Of a stretch of DNA of 64,000 nt, positions 44,367 to 53,061 are shown piece by piece. The notes beneath the pieces were generated by a model. The model worked only from the letters and a program-made list of their open reading frames with translations. It ran no database searches and was not told the origin of the DNA. Origin of the DNA: Sphingomonas changbaiensis NBRC 104936 (GTDB taxonomy: Bacteria; Pseudomonadota; Alphaproteobacteria; Sphingomonadales; Sphingomonadaceae). The position numbers and the translations under genes are program-made. Every line of letters begins with the position of its first letter. Within the stretch, counting starts at the first letter, position 1. The DNA lies in assembly GCF_000974765.1 (NCBI RefSeq), contig NZ_BBWU01000045.1, positions 1 through 64,000 of the forward strand, written 5' to 3'.

Positions 44367-45071
44367 TTGGCGAGCATCGTGCAGTTCGAGAATGTGGGTC
44401 TGCGTTACGGAATGGGCGCGGAAACCCTTTCGGACATCAGCTTCACGCTCGCGCCGGGCGCGTTCTACTTCCTCACCGGGGCGTCGGGTGCGGGCAAGAC
44501 GTCGCTGCTGAAATTGCTCTACCTCGCCCAGCGGCCCAGCCGCGGCCTCATCCGCCTGTTCAACGAAGACGTCGTGACGATGCCGCGCGAGCGGCTGCCC
44601 GTGCTGCGCCGCCGGATCGGCGTGGTGTTCCAGGATTTCCGGCTGGTGCCGCACCTGTCCGCCTTCGACAATGTCGCGCTGCCGCTGCGCGTGGCCGGCG
44701 TCGATGAAGGCGAGATTGCCGACCGGGTGGGCGAGATGATCGCCTGGGTCGGCCTCGGCGGCCGGGCGAGCGCGCGGCCGGCGACGCTGTCGGGCGGCGA
44801 GCAGCAGCGGGTCGCGATCGCGCGCGCGGTGATCGGCCAGCCGGAAATGCTGGTCGCCGACGAGCCGACCGGCAACGTCGATCCGGACATGGCCGCACGG
44901 CTGCTCCACCTGTTCGACGCGCTGAACAAATTCGGCACCACGATCGTCGTCGCAACTCACGACATGCACCTGGTCTCGCGCGTGCCGAGCGCGGCGATCA
45001 TGCGGCTGGAACGCGGACGGCTCGAAGACCCGACCGGCGCGCTGCGCTATCCGCCGCGCGTGCCGGCATGA
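44367..45071 (+). CDS. ftsE: Cell-division ATPase FtsE
   Basis: ATP-binding half of the FtsEX complex, which recruits and activates peptidoglycan hydrolases at the septum. About 234 residues: Walker A GASGAGKT near 39-46, signature LSGGEQQR near 143-150, Walker B MLVADEPTGN, switch His in ATHDMH. The start is unsettled: TTG at 44367 (MASIVQFENVGLRYG, the usual FtsE opening, with GAAGG at a fair distance) or ATG at 44343 without a ribosome-binding site. Overlaps ftsX by four bases. Confidence 0.93.
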   Translation: MASIVQFENVGLRYGMGAETLSDISFTLAPGAFYFLTGASGAGKTSLLKLLYLAQRPSRGLIRLFNEDVVTMPRERLPVLRRRIGVVFQDFRLVPHLSAFDNVALPLRVAGVDEGEIADRVGEMIAWVGLGGRASARPATLSGGEQQRVAIARAVIGQPEMLVADEPTGNVDPDMAARLLHLFDALNKFGTTIVVATHDMHLVSRVPSAAIMRLERGRLEDPTGALRYPPRVPA

Positions 45072-45949
45072 ACCTCCCGTTCGCCTTCACGGCCGCCGAC
45101 CGGCGCCTGCTGCCGGAGGGACGCGCCGCCGGCCCGATGCCGTGGGTGATCGCGATCATGGTGTTCCTAACCGTGCTCGCCGCCGCTGCGGGACTGGCGC
45201 TGGCCGGGTCGGCCCGCGCGCTGGGCGACCAGATCGCCGGCCGCGTGACGATCCAGATCGTCGAGGCGGACCGCGTCGCGCGAAACGCGCAGGCCGAAGC
45301 GGCGGTCAGGGCCGCGCGCGCGCTGCCCGGCGTCGCGACCGTGCACCGCATCGGCGACGATGAAATCGCCCGTTTGCTCGAACCTTGGCTCGGACCGGGC
45401 GGTCTCGAGCTGCCCGTGCCGGCTCTGGTCGACATCGACCTCGGCGATCCCGCAGCGCTGCCCAGGTTGAAGGCGGCGGTCGCGGCCGTTGCCCCGGCGG
45501 CGCGGATCGATGCGCATGCACAGGCGCTTGCGCCGTTGCGCGACCTGGTCGGGAGCTTGCGCTGGCTTGCAGGTCTGCTGGTGCTGCTGATGGCGATCGC
45601 AACCGCGGCGTGCGTGGTGCTGGCCGCGCGCGCGGCGCTCAACACGCACCGAGAAACGATCGACGTTCTGCACCTTCTGGGGGCCACCGATATCCAGATT
45701 GCGCGCCTGTTTCAGCGCCGGATTGCGCTCGACGCGCTGTTCGGCGGCGGGCTGGGCTTCGCGGCCGGCGCGCTGGTGCTGATTTTGCTCGCGGGCCGTA
45801 TCGGTGCGGTCGGGTCGGAACTGGTCGGATCGGTCCGGCTCGAGCCCGCCGGCTGGCTGGCACTGGCTGCGGTGCCGATGGCCGGCGCGCTGCTCGCGAC
45901 GGCGGCGGCGCGGCTGACGCTCGAACGTGCATTGAGGCGCATTCTGTGA
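45068..45949 (+). CDS. ftsX: Cell-division permease FtsX
   Basis: Membrane partner of FtsE. A 293-residue protein with four transmembrane segments: one near 25-45 (WVIAIMVFLTVLAAAAGLALAG), a periplasmic loop of about 120 residues, then LAGLLVLLMAIATAACVVLA near 160-180, and two more at the C-terminus (FGGGLGFAAGALVLILLAG, LALAAVPMAGALLATAAA). Conserved HRETIDVLHLLGATDIQIARLFQRR links TM2 and TM3. It is shorter than E. coli FtsX in its N-terminal cytoplasmic part. Start ATG overlaps the ftsE stop. Confidence 0.92.
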   Translation: MNLPFAFTAADRRLLPEGRAAGPMPWVIAIMVFLTVLAAAAGLALAGSARALGDQIAGRVTIQIVEADRVARNAQAEAAVRAARALPGVATVHRIGDDEIARLLEPWLGPGGLELPVPALVDIDLGDPAALPRLKAAVAAVAPAARIDAHAQALAPLRDLVGSLRWLAGLLVLLMAIATAACVVLAARAALNTHRETIDVLHLLGATDIQIARLFQRRIALDALFGGGLGFAAGALVLILLAGRIGAVGSELVGSVRLEPAGWLALAAVPMAGALLATAAARLTLERALRRIL

Positions 45950-46476
45950 TCCGGCGTATCGTGTCCGCATTGGTGCTGATCTGGGTGATCGGCTTCGTCT
46001 TCTTCGTCGGCCTGCTGCCGCGCCCGGCGGGCGACCAGCGCACTGACGGCATCATCGTGCTAACCGGGGGCCCCAACCGCATCGAGCACGGCCTGATGCT
46101 GATGCGCGAAGGCAAGGCGAAGCGGATGCTCGTGTCGGGCGTCAACATGGAGGTCGCACGGCGTGACTTCCTGAAGCTGTTCCGTCCGCCGCTGCCGCTG
46201 TTCGATTGCTGCATCGACCTGGGTCACGAGGCGGTCGACACCCGCTCGAATGCCGCCGAGTCGGCCGACTGGATCGAAAAACACCATTATCGCAGCATCC
46301 GGCTGGTCACGACCGACTGGCACATGCGCCGTGCGCGGTTCGAGCTGCGCCAGGCGCTGCCGGAGCATGTGACGATCGTCACCGACGCAGTGCACAGCGA
46401 ACCGGACCTGAAGGTGCTGCTGACCGAATATCACAAATATCTGCTGCGCCGCGCTGCCGCGCTGGCCGGATATTGA
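45946..46476 (+). CDS. YdcF family protein (DUF218)
   Basis: A 176-residue membrane-anchored protein of the YdcF/SanA family: an N-terminal transmembrane helix (IVSALVLIWVIGFVFFVGLL), then the DUF218 domain with GIIVLTGGPNRIEHGLMLMREGKA, RMLVSG and a TRSNAAESADWI loop followed by RLVTTDWHMRRARFELR. Related proteins influence envelope permeability, possibly by acting on lipid-linked intermediates, but no activity is proven. The GTG at 45946 overlaps the ftsX stop, so it belongs to the ftsEX operon. Confidence 0.85.
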   Translation: MIRRIVSALVLIWVIGFVFFVGLLPRPAGDQRTDGIIVLTGGPNRIEHGLMLMREGKAKRMLVSGVNMEVARRDFLKLFRPPLPLFDCCIDLGHEAVDTRSNAAESADWIEKHHYRSIRLVTTDWHMRRARFELRQALPEHVTIVTDAVHSEPDLKVLLTEYHKYLLRRAAALAGY

Positions 46477-46481
46477 GCGGC

Positions 46482-47156
46482 ATGCGCGCGCTCTTGTTCA
46501 AGGCGATCTTCTATCCGGGCAGCGCGATCTTCGTGATTCTTGCGCCGCTGGTCGCGCTCGCCGGGCGCGGGCCGCTGATCCGCCACGTCCAGGGCTGGGC
46601 CGTGTTTCACGACTGGTGCGCACGCACGTTGCTCGGCATCCGCTGGCGCCTGCAAGGAACGGTACCACAGGGCCCGGTGCTGATCGCGATGAAGCACGAG
46701 GCGATGTATGAAACCATCAACGCCCTCCTGTTTCTCGATCGGCCCGCTCCGGTGTTCAAGCGCGAGTTGATGGATATCCCGCTCTGGGGCCGCGCCTGTC
46801 AGCGCTATGGCGGCATCGTCGTCGAGCGCGATGCCGGCGCCAAGTCGCTGCGCGCGATGCTTTCCGAAGCCAAGGCGCTGATTGCCGAAGGCCGCCCGAT
46901 CCTGATCTTTCCGGAAGGCACGCGCGTGCCGCACGGCGAAGCGCCGCCGCTCAAATCGGGCATGTCCGGCCTGTATCGGCTGCTAAACCTGCCGGTTGTT
47001 CCGATCGCCTGCGACAGCGGTCTTCTGCTGCCGAAAAATGGGCCCAAGCACCCCGGCACCATCACATTCCGGGTTGGCGAGACGATCCCGCCCGGCCTGC
47101 CGCGCGAAGAGGTCGAGGCGCGCGTCCACGCCGCGATCAATGCGTTGAACGACTGA
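46482..47156 (+). CDS. plsC: 1-acyl-sn-glycerol-3-phosphate acyltransferase
   Basis: Adds the second acyl chain to make phosphatidic acid. The 224-residue protein carries an N-terminal membrane segment (SAIFVILAPLVALAG), the catalytic block KHEAMYE (an H-x4-E version of the usual H-x4-D), VFKRELMDIPLWG and the substrate motif IFPEGTR. The Glu in place of Asp is frequent in alphaproteobacterial PlsC. ATG at 46482 chosen; a TTG three codons earlier would overlap the YdcF stop. Fourth gene of the ftsE operon, linking division and phospholipid synthesis. Confidence 0.9.
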   Translation: MRALLFKAIFYPGSAIFVILAPLVALAGRGPLIRHVQGWAVFHDWCARTLLGIRWRLQGTVPQGPVLIAMKHEAMYETINALLFLDRPAPVFKRELMDIPLWGRACQRYGGIVVERDAGAKSLRAMLSEAKALIAEGRPILIFPEGTRVPHGEAPPLKSGMSGLYRLLNLPVVPIACDSGLLLPKNGPKHPGTITFRVGETIPPGLPREEVEARVHAAINALND

Positions 47157-47166
47157 TCTTCAAAAG

Positions 47167-47198
47167 AAAACGGCCGGCTCGAAGGAGCCGGCCGTTTT
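47167..47198. terminator. Bidirectional terminator between plsC and the Gln/Ser-rich gene
   Basis: A 14-base perfect stem AAAACGGCCGGCTC (47167-47180) with GAGCCGGCCGTTTT (47185-47198) and a GAAG loop. T-runs exist on both strands, so it can end plsC (rightward) and the small gene at 47216 (leftward). Confidence 0.85.
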
Positions 47199-47215
47199 GT
47201 TCAGGTGGTCCGCTG

Positions 47216-47374
47216 TCAGCGGCTGCTGCGGTCCGATCCACCCTTGTGGCTGCCGCTGCTGCTGCCGCTGTGTTGACGGCTGCTGTCGCTGCCTTGCTGC
47301 GACTGCTGGCGGTTGCGGTCGCTGCTCGATCCGCTCTGCTGCTTCTTGTCGCGGTCGTGGTTCTTGTTCTGCAT
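47216..47374 (-). CDS. 52-aa low-complexity Gln/Ser/Gly/Arg-rich protein
   Basis: A 52-residue hydrophilic protein rich in Gln, Ser, Gly, Lys and Arg (MQNKNHDRDKKQQSGSSSD and so on), likely disordered. A well-spaced AAGGAG lies eight bases before the ATG at 47374, and a strong terminator follows, so it is probably expressed. It resembles stress-linked disordered small proteins, but lacks the KGG repeats of the YciG type. No function can be given. Confidence 0.65.
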   Translation of the reverse strand: MQNKNHDRDKKQQSGSSSDRNRQQSQQGSDSSRQHSGSSSGSHKGGSDRSSR

Positions 47375-47421
47375 GGTCAGGCTCCTTACGCCTTGCTCTG
47401 CGCCTTGGGGACGCGGCTGTA

Positions 47422-47446
47422 GGAACGCTTGCCTGCCAGCGCGGTT
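47422..47446 (+). promoter_or_regulatory. Possible EcfG-type promoter before the Anbu gene
   Basis: GGAAC (47422-47426) followed after 16 bases by GGTT (47443-47446), one base off the CGTT consensus. It would give a leader of about 47 bases to the Anbu start at 47500. The match is weaker than the one at 18725-18750. Confidence 0.35.
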
Positions 47447-47499
47447 TCGAGAAATCGGGCGGAGCCGGGGCGAAAGCGGCCAGTCGAGGAGTATGGCGG

Positions 47500-48246
47500 A
47501 TGACCTATTGCCTGGGGATGCTGCTCGAATCCGGGCTGATCCTGATGGCCGACACCCGCACCAATGCCGGCGTGGACAATTTCTCGACCTTCCGGAAGCT
47601 GCACGTTCTGGCCGACGGCCCGGATCGTCAGATCTATGCGGCGACGGCCGGCAGCCTGTCGGTCAGCCAGTCCGTGATCAGTTCGCTGCAGGAAGATCAG
47701 CTCGCCTCCGAGACCAGGGAGCATGGCCGGTCCCTGAGCGAGGCGCCGACGATGTTCCGCGTTGCGCAGCTGGTCGGTGAGGCGGTGGAGCGGGTCGGCG
47801 CGACCGTCGGCGCGGCGCTCGAGCGCTCGCATATCGACGCCAGCACCGAGCTGCTGGTCGGCGGCCGGATCGGGGACGGGCCGCTGAAGCTCTACCTCGT
47901 CTACAGCATCGGCAATTTCATCGAGTGCACGCCCGACGTGCCGTTCCTGCAGATCGGCGAGACCAAATATGGCCGGCCGATCCTCGATCGCGCGCTCCGC
48001 TACGAGACGCCGTTGGCGCCGGCGGTGAAGATGGGCTGCCTGTCGTTCGACAGCACGATGAAATCGAATCTGGGCGTCGCCATGCCGATCGACCTGCTGG
48101 TGCTGCCCGCCGATCGCGCGCAGCCGGGCATCAGCCGGCGGATCGAGCGGGGCGACCGCTATTTCGAGGCGCTCGCCGACCGCTGGGCCGAGCTGATCTA
48201 CGAAGCTGCAACCGGCCTGCCGAGCCCGCCCTGGATGGACGACTGA
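47500..48246 (+). CDS. Anbu-type proteasome-like peptidase
   Basis: A 248-residue Ntn-hydrolase of the Anbu group, the bacterial relative of proteasome beta subunits and HslV. The opening MTYCLGMLLESGLILMADTRTNAG puts Thr2 as the expected N-terminal nucleophile after Met removal, with D18 and the later KYGRPILDRALRYETPL segment typical of Anbu. Many Anbu loci include a transglutaminase-like, an alpha-E and an ATP-grasp gene; none is adjacent here. GAGGAG lies eight bases before the ATG. Converges with tyrA, with no base between stops. Confidence 0.88.
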   Translation: MTYCLGMLLESGLILMADTRTNAGVDNFSTFRKLHVLADGPDRQIYAATAGSLSVSQSVISSLQEDQLASETREHGRSLSEAPTMFRVAQLVGEAVERVGATVGAALERSHIDASTELLVGGRIGDGPLKLYLVYSIGNFIECTPDVPFLQIGETKYGRPILDRALRYETPLAPAVKMGCLSFDSTMKSNLGVAMPIDLLVLPADRAQPGISRRIERGDRYFEALADRWAELIYEAATGLPSPPWMDD

Positions 48247-49155
48247 CTATTCGTGCGAGCGTCCGAAATCGGGGCGGGCTTCGTCCTGACCCTGTTCGAT
48301 GATGGATCGCCGGATCGCGCGGGTGCGGGTGAACAGGTCGAACAGCGCGTCGCCGTCGCCCCAGCGGATCGCGCGCTGAAGGGCGGTCAGGTCCTCGCTG
48401 AAGCGCTGCAGCATCTCCAGCACCGCATCCTTGTTGGCCAGGAACACGTCGCGCCACATCGTCGGGTCGGACGCGGCGATGCGGGTGAAATCGCGAAACC
48501 CGCCGGCCGAATATTTGATCACTTCGGAGCACGTGACCTGCTCCAGATCGGATGCGGTGCCGACGATCGTATAGGCGATCAGGTGGGGCAAATGGCTGGT
48601 GACTGCCAGCACCAGGTCGTGATGCTCGGGCGTCATCGTCTCGACATTGGCGCCGAGCGCCTGCCAGAACGCCTCGACGCGCGCCACCGCGGCGGGATTG
48701 GTGCCCTCGACTGGGGTCAGGATGCACCAGCGGCCGTGGAACAGGCTTGCGAAACCGGCTTCCGGCCCGCTGTTTTCCGTGCCCGCGACCGGGTGCGCGG
48801 GAACGATCTGCGCGTCGGGAAGCGCGGCGCGCAACGCAGCGGCGACGCCCGCTTTGGACGATCCGACATCGCTGACGATCGCGTCCGCCGGCAGGTCCGC
48901 CGCGAATTCGGCCGCGGCCGCGCCCATCGCGCCGACCGGCACGCAGAGCAGGACGAGGTCGGCATCGGTGACCGCCGCGCCGGCAGTGTCGGCGATATCA
49001 TCGCACAGCTGAAGCCGCTCGGCGGTCGCGCGGACGGTCGGGTCGGCATCGTGGCCCGTTAGCCTTACGGTCGGCATATGCTGCCGGACCGCGCGGGCGA
49101 CCGAGGAACCGATCAGGCCCAGGCCGATGACAGAGACGCGCGCGAAGGGCAGCAT
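48247..49155 (-). CDS. tyrA: Prephenate/arogenate dehydrogenase
   Basis: Oxidative decarboxylation of prephenate or arogenate towards tyrosine, using NAD(P). The 302-residue protein has the Rossmann motif GLGLIGSS at 11-18, then CVPVGAMG near 71, SDVGSSKAG near 94, and HPVAGTENSGPEAG near 120, all typical of TyrA-dehydrogenases; there is no fused chorismate mutase. Substrate choice cannot be read. Its ATG shares one base with the hisC stop (TGATG), so hisC and tyrA are translated together, a pairing that fits HisC enzymes that also transaminate aromatic acids. Confidence 0.92.
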   Translation of the reverse strand: MLPFARVSVIGLGLIGSSVARAVRQHMPTVRLTGHDADPTVRATAERLQLCDDIADTAGAAVTDADLVLLCVPVGAMGAAAAEFAADLPADAIVSDVGSSKAGVAAALRAALPDAQIVPAHPVAGTENSGPEAGFASLFHGRWCILTPVEGTNPAAVARVEAFWQALGANVETMTPEHHDLVLAVTSHLPHLIAYTIVGTASDLEQVTCSEVIKYSAGGFRDFTRIAASDPTMWRDVFLANKDAVLEMLQRFSEDLTALQRAIRWGDGDALFDLFTRTRAIRRSIIEQGQDEARPDFGRSHE

Positions 49156-50255
49156 CAGCCCGCGTCCGCCACGAGCCGGCGCAGCGCCTCGGTCAGGCCG
49201 CGCATATCGTCTTCGGTGCCGATCGTGATCCGCAGGCCATGGCCGAGCTTCTGGCCCGGCAGCCAGCGCGTGATGTAGCCCGCGTCCATCAGTCCCTTAT
49301 AGGCTGCTTCCGCGGTCAGCCGGCCTTCGAATAGCACCAGCAGGAAATTGGCCTTGCTCGGCACCGGGCGAAGGCCGGCATTGCCCATGCTCGCGATCTG
49401 CTCGGCGAACCAGGCGCGCCACCTGGCATTGTGTGCGCGTGAGTGCGCGACGAAACCGCTGTCATGAAGCGCGGCGACGGCTGCGCGCTGTCCGGCGATC
49501 GTCATGTTGAACGGCAGGCGGATGCGGTGCAGCGCCTCGACGATGTCGGCCGACGCATAGCCCCAGCCGATTCGCTCTGCAGCAAGCCCGTAGATTTTGG
49601 AAAAGGTGCGGGTGACCAGCACGTTCTGCGCGGTCCTGGCCAGCGCCAGCCCGCCATCGTCTTCGCTTGGGTCCAGATATTCGGAATAGGCGTGGTCGAG
49701 CACCAGCAGCACATTGCCGGGAAGACCCGCGTGCAGCCGGGCGATCTCCTCGCGCGACGTATAAGTGCCGGTCGGGTTGTTCGGATTGGCAATGTAGACG
49801 ATTCGCGTCCGCTCGTTCACGTGGCCGAGGATTGCGTCGGTGTCGGTCGCATAGTCCTTGTCCGGCGCGACAACGGGCACCGCGCCGACCCGGCGTGCGG
49901 CGATTTCGTAGACGGAAAAGCCATAGCGGACGAAGATCACTTCGTCGCCCGGCCCCGCGAACGCGCCGGCGGCGAGATGCAGGATCTCGTCCGATCCGTT
50001 GCCGTAGATCACCCGCGCCGGATCGAGGTCGTACATCTCCGCGATCGCCTCGCGCACGATCGTGCCGCTTGCGTCCGGATAGCGTTCAAGGCTGTCCGCG
50101 GCGGAGCGGAAGGCCTCCTTGGCCTCCGCGCTGGTGCCGAGCGGATTCTCGTTCGACGAAAGTTTCGCGACCTTGCGCCCGTCGTCAGTCGTCGCGCGGC
50201 CCGGCACATAGGGCGCGATCTCCATGATCCAGGGCTTGGGCGCGGGGGCGAGCAT
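49155..50255 (-). CDS. hisC: Histidinol-phosphate aminotransferase
   Basis: PLP aminotransferase of histidine synthesis; some members also work on aromatic keto acids. 366 residues. PLP-lysine K220 in [16 protein letters not shown], Asn in [10 protein letters not shown] (about 157-166), Asp/Tyr in [17 protein letters not shown] near 33-40 and the C-terminal [10 protein letters not shown] are also normal. I chose the ATG at 50255; the frame remains open upstream but lies in the region divergent from the DSD1-like gene. Operon with tyrA, which suggests a tyrosine/phenylalanine transaminase role as well. Confidence 0.9.
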   Translation of the reverse strand: MLAPAPKPWIMEIAPYVPGRATTDDGRKVAKLSSNENPLGTSAEAKEAFRSAADSLERYPDASGTIVREAIAEMYDLDPARVIYGNGSDEILHLAAGAFAGPGDEVIFVRYGFSVYEIAARRVGAVPVVAPDKDYATDTDAILGHVNERTRIVYIANPNNPTGTYTSREEIARLHAGLPGNVLLVLDHAYSEYLDPSEDDGGLALARTAQNVLVTRTFSKIYGLAAERIGWGYASADIVEALHRIRLPFNMTIAGQRAAVAALHDSGFVAHSRAHNARWRAWFAEQIASMGNAGLRPVPSKANFLLVLFEGRLTAEAAYKGLMDAGYITRWLPGQKLGHGLRITIGTEDDMRGLTEALRRLVADAG

Positions 50256-50312
50256 GGGCCGCGCGTCTAAAGGAGATTGCCGCCGACGCAAGCGCACCGA
50301 TAAGGGCGTGTC

Positions 50313-51428
50313 ATGCGCCTTGCCGATCTGGAAACGCCCGCCCTGCTGCTCGATGCGCCCCGGATGCGCGCGAACATCGCGCGGATGGACGCGGCGATCG
50401 CGCGCCATGGCGTCACGCTGCGGCCGCATCTGAAGACGGCGAAGTCGGTCGAGGTCGCCCGCGCGATGACGAACGGCTGGGCGGGCGGCGTGACCGTCTC
50501 GACCCTGAAGGAAGCGGACCAGTTCTTCGCGGCCGGCTTTCGCGATCTTCTCTATGCGGTCGGGATCGCGCCCAACAAGCTGCCGCATGCTGCCGACCTG
50601 ATCCGCCGCGGCGCCGACCTGACGCTGATCCTCGACAGCGTCGCGGCGGCGGACGCGGTCTCGGCGTTCGGGCGAGCGGAAGGACTCACGCTGCCGGTGT
50701 TGATCGAGATCGACAGCGACGGCCACCGCGCGGGCGTCGCGCCGGACGACAGCGCAACACTCGCGGCGATCGCATCGAGCCTCGCGGAGGGAGCCGAACT
50801 GCGCGGCGTGATGACGCATGGCGGCGGCTCCTATGACGCGCGGGGCGCGGAACAGCTCGCCGCCCATGCGGAGCTGGAGCGGTCAGGCGCGGTCCGCGCG
50901 GCCGAGGCCTTGCGCGCCGCCGGGTTTCTCTGTCCCGTCGTCAGCGTCGGCTCGACGCCGACCGCGCTGTTCGCACGCGACCTGGGCGGCGTCACCGAAG
51001 TCCGCACCGGCGTCTATGCGTTCCAGGATCTGGTCATGGCGGGCCTCGGCGTCTGCGCGGTCGAGGATATTGCGATTTCGGTCGCGACGACAGTCATCGG
51101 GCATCAGGCGGAACGGGGCTGGCTGATCGTCGATGCCGGCTGGATGGCGCTGTCTCGCGATCGCGGCACACAGGCGCAGGACGTCGATCAGGGATACGGC
51201 CTTGTCGCCGGGCACGATGACCTGATCGTGATTTCCGCCAACCAGGAGCATGGCATCGTCGCCGATCGCCACGGCCGGCCGCTCGACCTTGCGCGCTTTC
51301 CGATCGGCACGCTGCTCCGCATCCTGCCGAACCATGCGTGCGCCACCGCCGCACAGCACGACCGCTATCATGTGATGGACGAAGCGGGGGAGGTCCTTCA
51401 CGTCTGGCCGCGGTTTGGAGGCTGGTGA
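50313..51428 (+). CDS. DSD1-family PLP-dependent amino-acid dehydratase/aldolase
   Basis: A 371-residue fold-type III PLP enzyme (alanine-racemase-like N-terminal barrel) of the D-serine dehydratase/D-threonine aldolase family. PLP-lysine K41 in [10 protein letters not shown], Gly-rich phosphate loop (VGSTPTALF near 210), and the C-terminal NHACAT that in eukaryote-type DSD1 and bacterial relatives binds zinc via His and Cys. Possible substrates are D-serine, D-threonine or 3-hydroxyaspartate. Its 3' end carries the ribosome-binding site for the RidA gene. Confidence 0.87.
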   Translation: MRLADLETPALLLDAPRMRANIARMDAAIARHGVTLRPHLKTAKSVEVARAMTNGWAGGVTVSTLKEADQFFAAGFRDLLYAVGIAPNKLPHAADLIRRGADLTLILDSVAAADAVSAFGRAEGLTLPVLIEIDSDGHRAGVAPDDSATLAAIASSLAEGAELRGVMTHGGGSYDARGAEQLAAHAELERSGAVRAAEALRAAGFLCPVVSVGSTPTALFARDLGGVTEVRTGVYAFQDLVMAGLGVCAVEDIAISVATTVIGHQAERGWLIVDAGWMALSRDRGTQAQDVDQGYGLVAGHDDLIVISANQEHGIVADRHGRPLDLARFPIGTLLRILPNHACATAAQHDRYHVMDEAGEVLHVWPRFGGW

Positions 51429-51429
51429 C

Positions 51430-51816
51430 TTGGACGATCGCATCGAACTGATCCAATCACCAGAGATGCCCCCCCCGGGCGGCCATTATTCGGCGGCAAC
51501 GGCGTTCGGCGATCTCGTCTTCGTCTCCGGCCAATTGCCGGTGCTGGCCGACGGCACGCATGATCCGACGGCTCCCTTCGACGACCAGGCGCGCCGCGCC
51601 GTCGGCAACTTGCTCGCGGTGCTGCGGGCGGCAGGGTCTTCGCCGGAGCGGGTGCTGAAAGTCACGGCCTATGTGGCGGGCATCGACCATTGGCCCGCCT
51701 TCAATCGCGTCTTCGCCGAGCTGTTCGGCGACGCCCGCCCCGCCAGGGCAATCGTGCCCGTCCCGCCGCTTCATCACGGCTATCTGGTCGAAGTGGAGGC
51801 GATCGCGACGCGATGA
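51430..51816 (+). CDS. RidA family enamine/imine deaminase
   Basis: A 128-residue trimeric RidA/YjgF-type protein that clears reactive enamines such as 2-aminoacrylate made by PLP dehydratases. Family landmarks: [19 protein letters not shown] and the late [22 protein letters not shown]; the Arg expected in the active site falls in [10 protein letters not shown]. The TTG at 51430 is the start because GGAGG lies at 51417-51421, inside the end of the DSD1-like gene. The stop overlaps the metX start (ATGA). Confidence 0.85.
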   Translation: MDDRIELIQSPEMPPPGGHYSAATAFGDLVFVSGQLPVLADGTHDPTAPFDDQARRAVGNLLAVLRAAGSSPERVLKVTAYVAGIDHWPAFNRVFAELFGDARPARAIVPVPPLHHGYLVEVEAIATR

Positions 51817-52925
51817 CGGACACGCGCTTCGGGCTCAACCGGCAGGCCCGCCTGACCGGCTCGCTGATGCTCGACGGCGGCGCTTCGCTGCCGGAGGTCG
51901 AGATCGCGTATGAAACCTATGGCGTGCTCGATGCCGATGCCTCGAACGCGATCCTGATCTGCCACGCGCTGACCGGCGACCAGCATGTCGCGTCGCCGCA
52001 CCCACGCACTGGCAAGCCCGGCTGGTGGCAGCGCGTTGTCGGACCGGGCAAGCCGATCGACACCGACACGCATCTGGTCATTTGCGCCAACGTGCTCGGC
52101 AGCTGCATGGGGTCGAGCGGACCGGCCAGCCTCGATCCGGCGACGGGGAGGCCGTTCGCCATGCGCTTTCCCGTCATCACGATCCGCGACATGGTGCGCG
52201 CGCAGGCGGCATTGCTCGATCATCTCGGCATCCAGCGGCTCAAGGCCGTGGTCGGCGGCTCGATGGGCGGCATGCAAGCGCTTCAGTGGGCGGCGACCTA
52301 TCCGGATCGGGTCGCGGCGGCGCTGGTGATCGCCTCGTCCGCCCGTCATTCCGCCCAGAACATCGCGTTCCATGAAGTCGGGCGGCAGGCGATCATGGCC
52401 GATCCGAACTGGCGCGGCGGCGAATATTACGACGCCGCACCGCCCGCCGCCGGGCTCGCGGTCGCGCGCATGGCCGCGCACATCACCTATCTGTCGGAAG
52501 CGGGGCTGACCGAGAAATTCGGCCGCCGGCTGCAAGCGCGCGACGCGAAGAGCTTCGGCTTCGACGCCGATTTCCAGGTCGAGAGCTACCTGCGCCACCA
52601 GGGGATCAGCTTCACCGACCGGTTCGACGCAAACTCTTACCTCTATATCACCCGCGCGATGGACTATCTCGACATCGCCGAGGAGCATGGTGGCAGCCTG
52701 GCGGCGGCATTCCGCGGCACGAGCACGCGGTTCTGCCTGATCAGCTTCGACAGCGACTGGCTGTACCCGACCGCCGAATCCCGCGCGATCGTCCACGCCC
52801 TGAACGCCGCCGGCGCACCGGTCAGCTTTGTCGAGCTGTCGAGCCCGTTCGGCCACGATGCGTTCCTGCTGGAACAGCCCGAGATGGACCGGGTGATCGC
52901 GGGGTTTTTGGGGGTGGGAGCGTGA
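51813..52925 (+). CDS. metX: Homoserine O-acetyltransferase
   Basis: Activates homoserine for methionine synthesis, transferring an acyl group from acetyl- or succinyl-CoA. 370 residues, alpha/beta hydrolase fold: oxyanion and entry segment [13 protein letters not shown] near 49-61, nucleophile S150 in [10 protein letters not shown], Asp in SFDSDWLYP and His in PFGHDAFLL near the end. The acyl donor cannot be told from sequence. MetW follows, but a 136-base repeat lies between, where most relatives have direct adjacency. Confidence 0.92.
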   Translation: MTDTRFGLNRQARLTGSLMLDGGASLPEVEIAYETYGVLDADASNAILICHALTGDQHVASPHPRTGKPGWWQRVVGPGKPIDTDTHLVICANVLGSCMGSSGPASLDPATGRPFAMRFPVITIRDMVRAQAALLDHLGIQRLKAVVGGSMGGMQALQWAATYPDRVAAALVIASSARHSAQNIAFHEVGRQAIMADPNWRGGEYYDAAPPAAGLAVARMAAHITYLSEAGLTEKFGRRLQARDAKSFGFDADFQVESYLRHQGISFTDRFDANSYLYITRAMDYLDIAEEHGGSLAAAFRGTSTRFCLISFDSDWLYPTAESRAIVHALNAAGAPVSFVELSSPFGHDAFLLEQPEMDRVIAGFLGVGA

Positions 52926-52940
52926 AGCGATCCATCTCAG

Positions 52941-53059
52941 CCCTCTCCCCACCGGGGAGAGGGAAGGTCGCGAAGGGACCAGGGAGAGGGGCAGAGTCCC
53001 GCACAGCCACTCTCCCGGCCTCGCTTCGCTCAGCCACCCTCTCCCCATTGGGGAGAGGG
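52941..53059. repeat. Dispersed hairpin repeat, copy 2 (between metX and metW)
   Basis: Two perfect inverted repeats: CCCTCTCCCC (52941-52950) with GGGGAGAGGG (52954-52963), and the same arms at 53037-53046 and 53050-53059, with CTCGCTTCGCTC at 53020-53031 as in the copy at 10-57. The whole 52926-53061 gap carries no gene. The right-hand arm doubles as the probable ribosome-binding site of metW. Confidence 0.7.
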
Positions 53060-53061
53060 TT

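Noticed and set aside
47197-47499. In-frame extension upstream of the Anbu gene with a Cys/Gly-rich start
   Set aside because: It reads antisense through the 52-aa Gln/Ser-rich gene; the N-terminal Thr nucleophile and ribosome-binding site fix the start at 47500.
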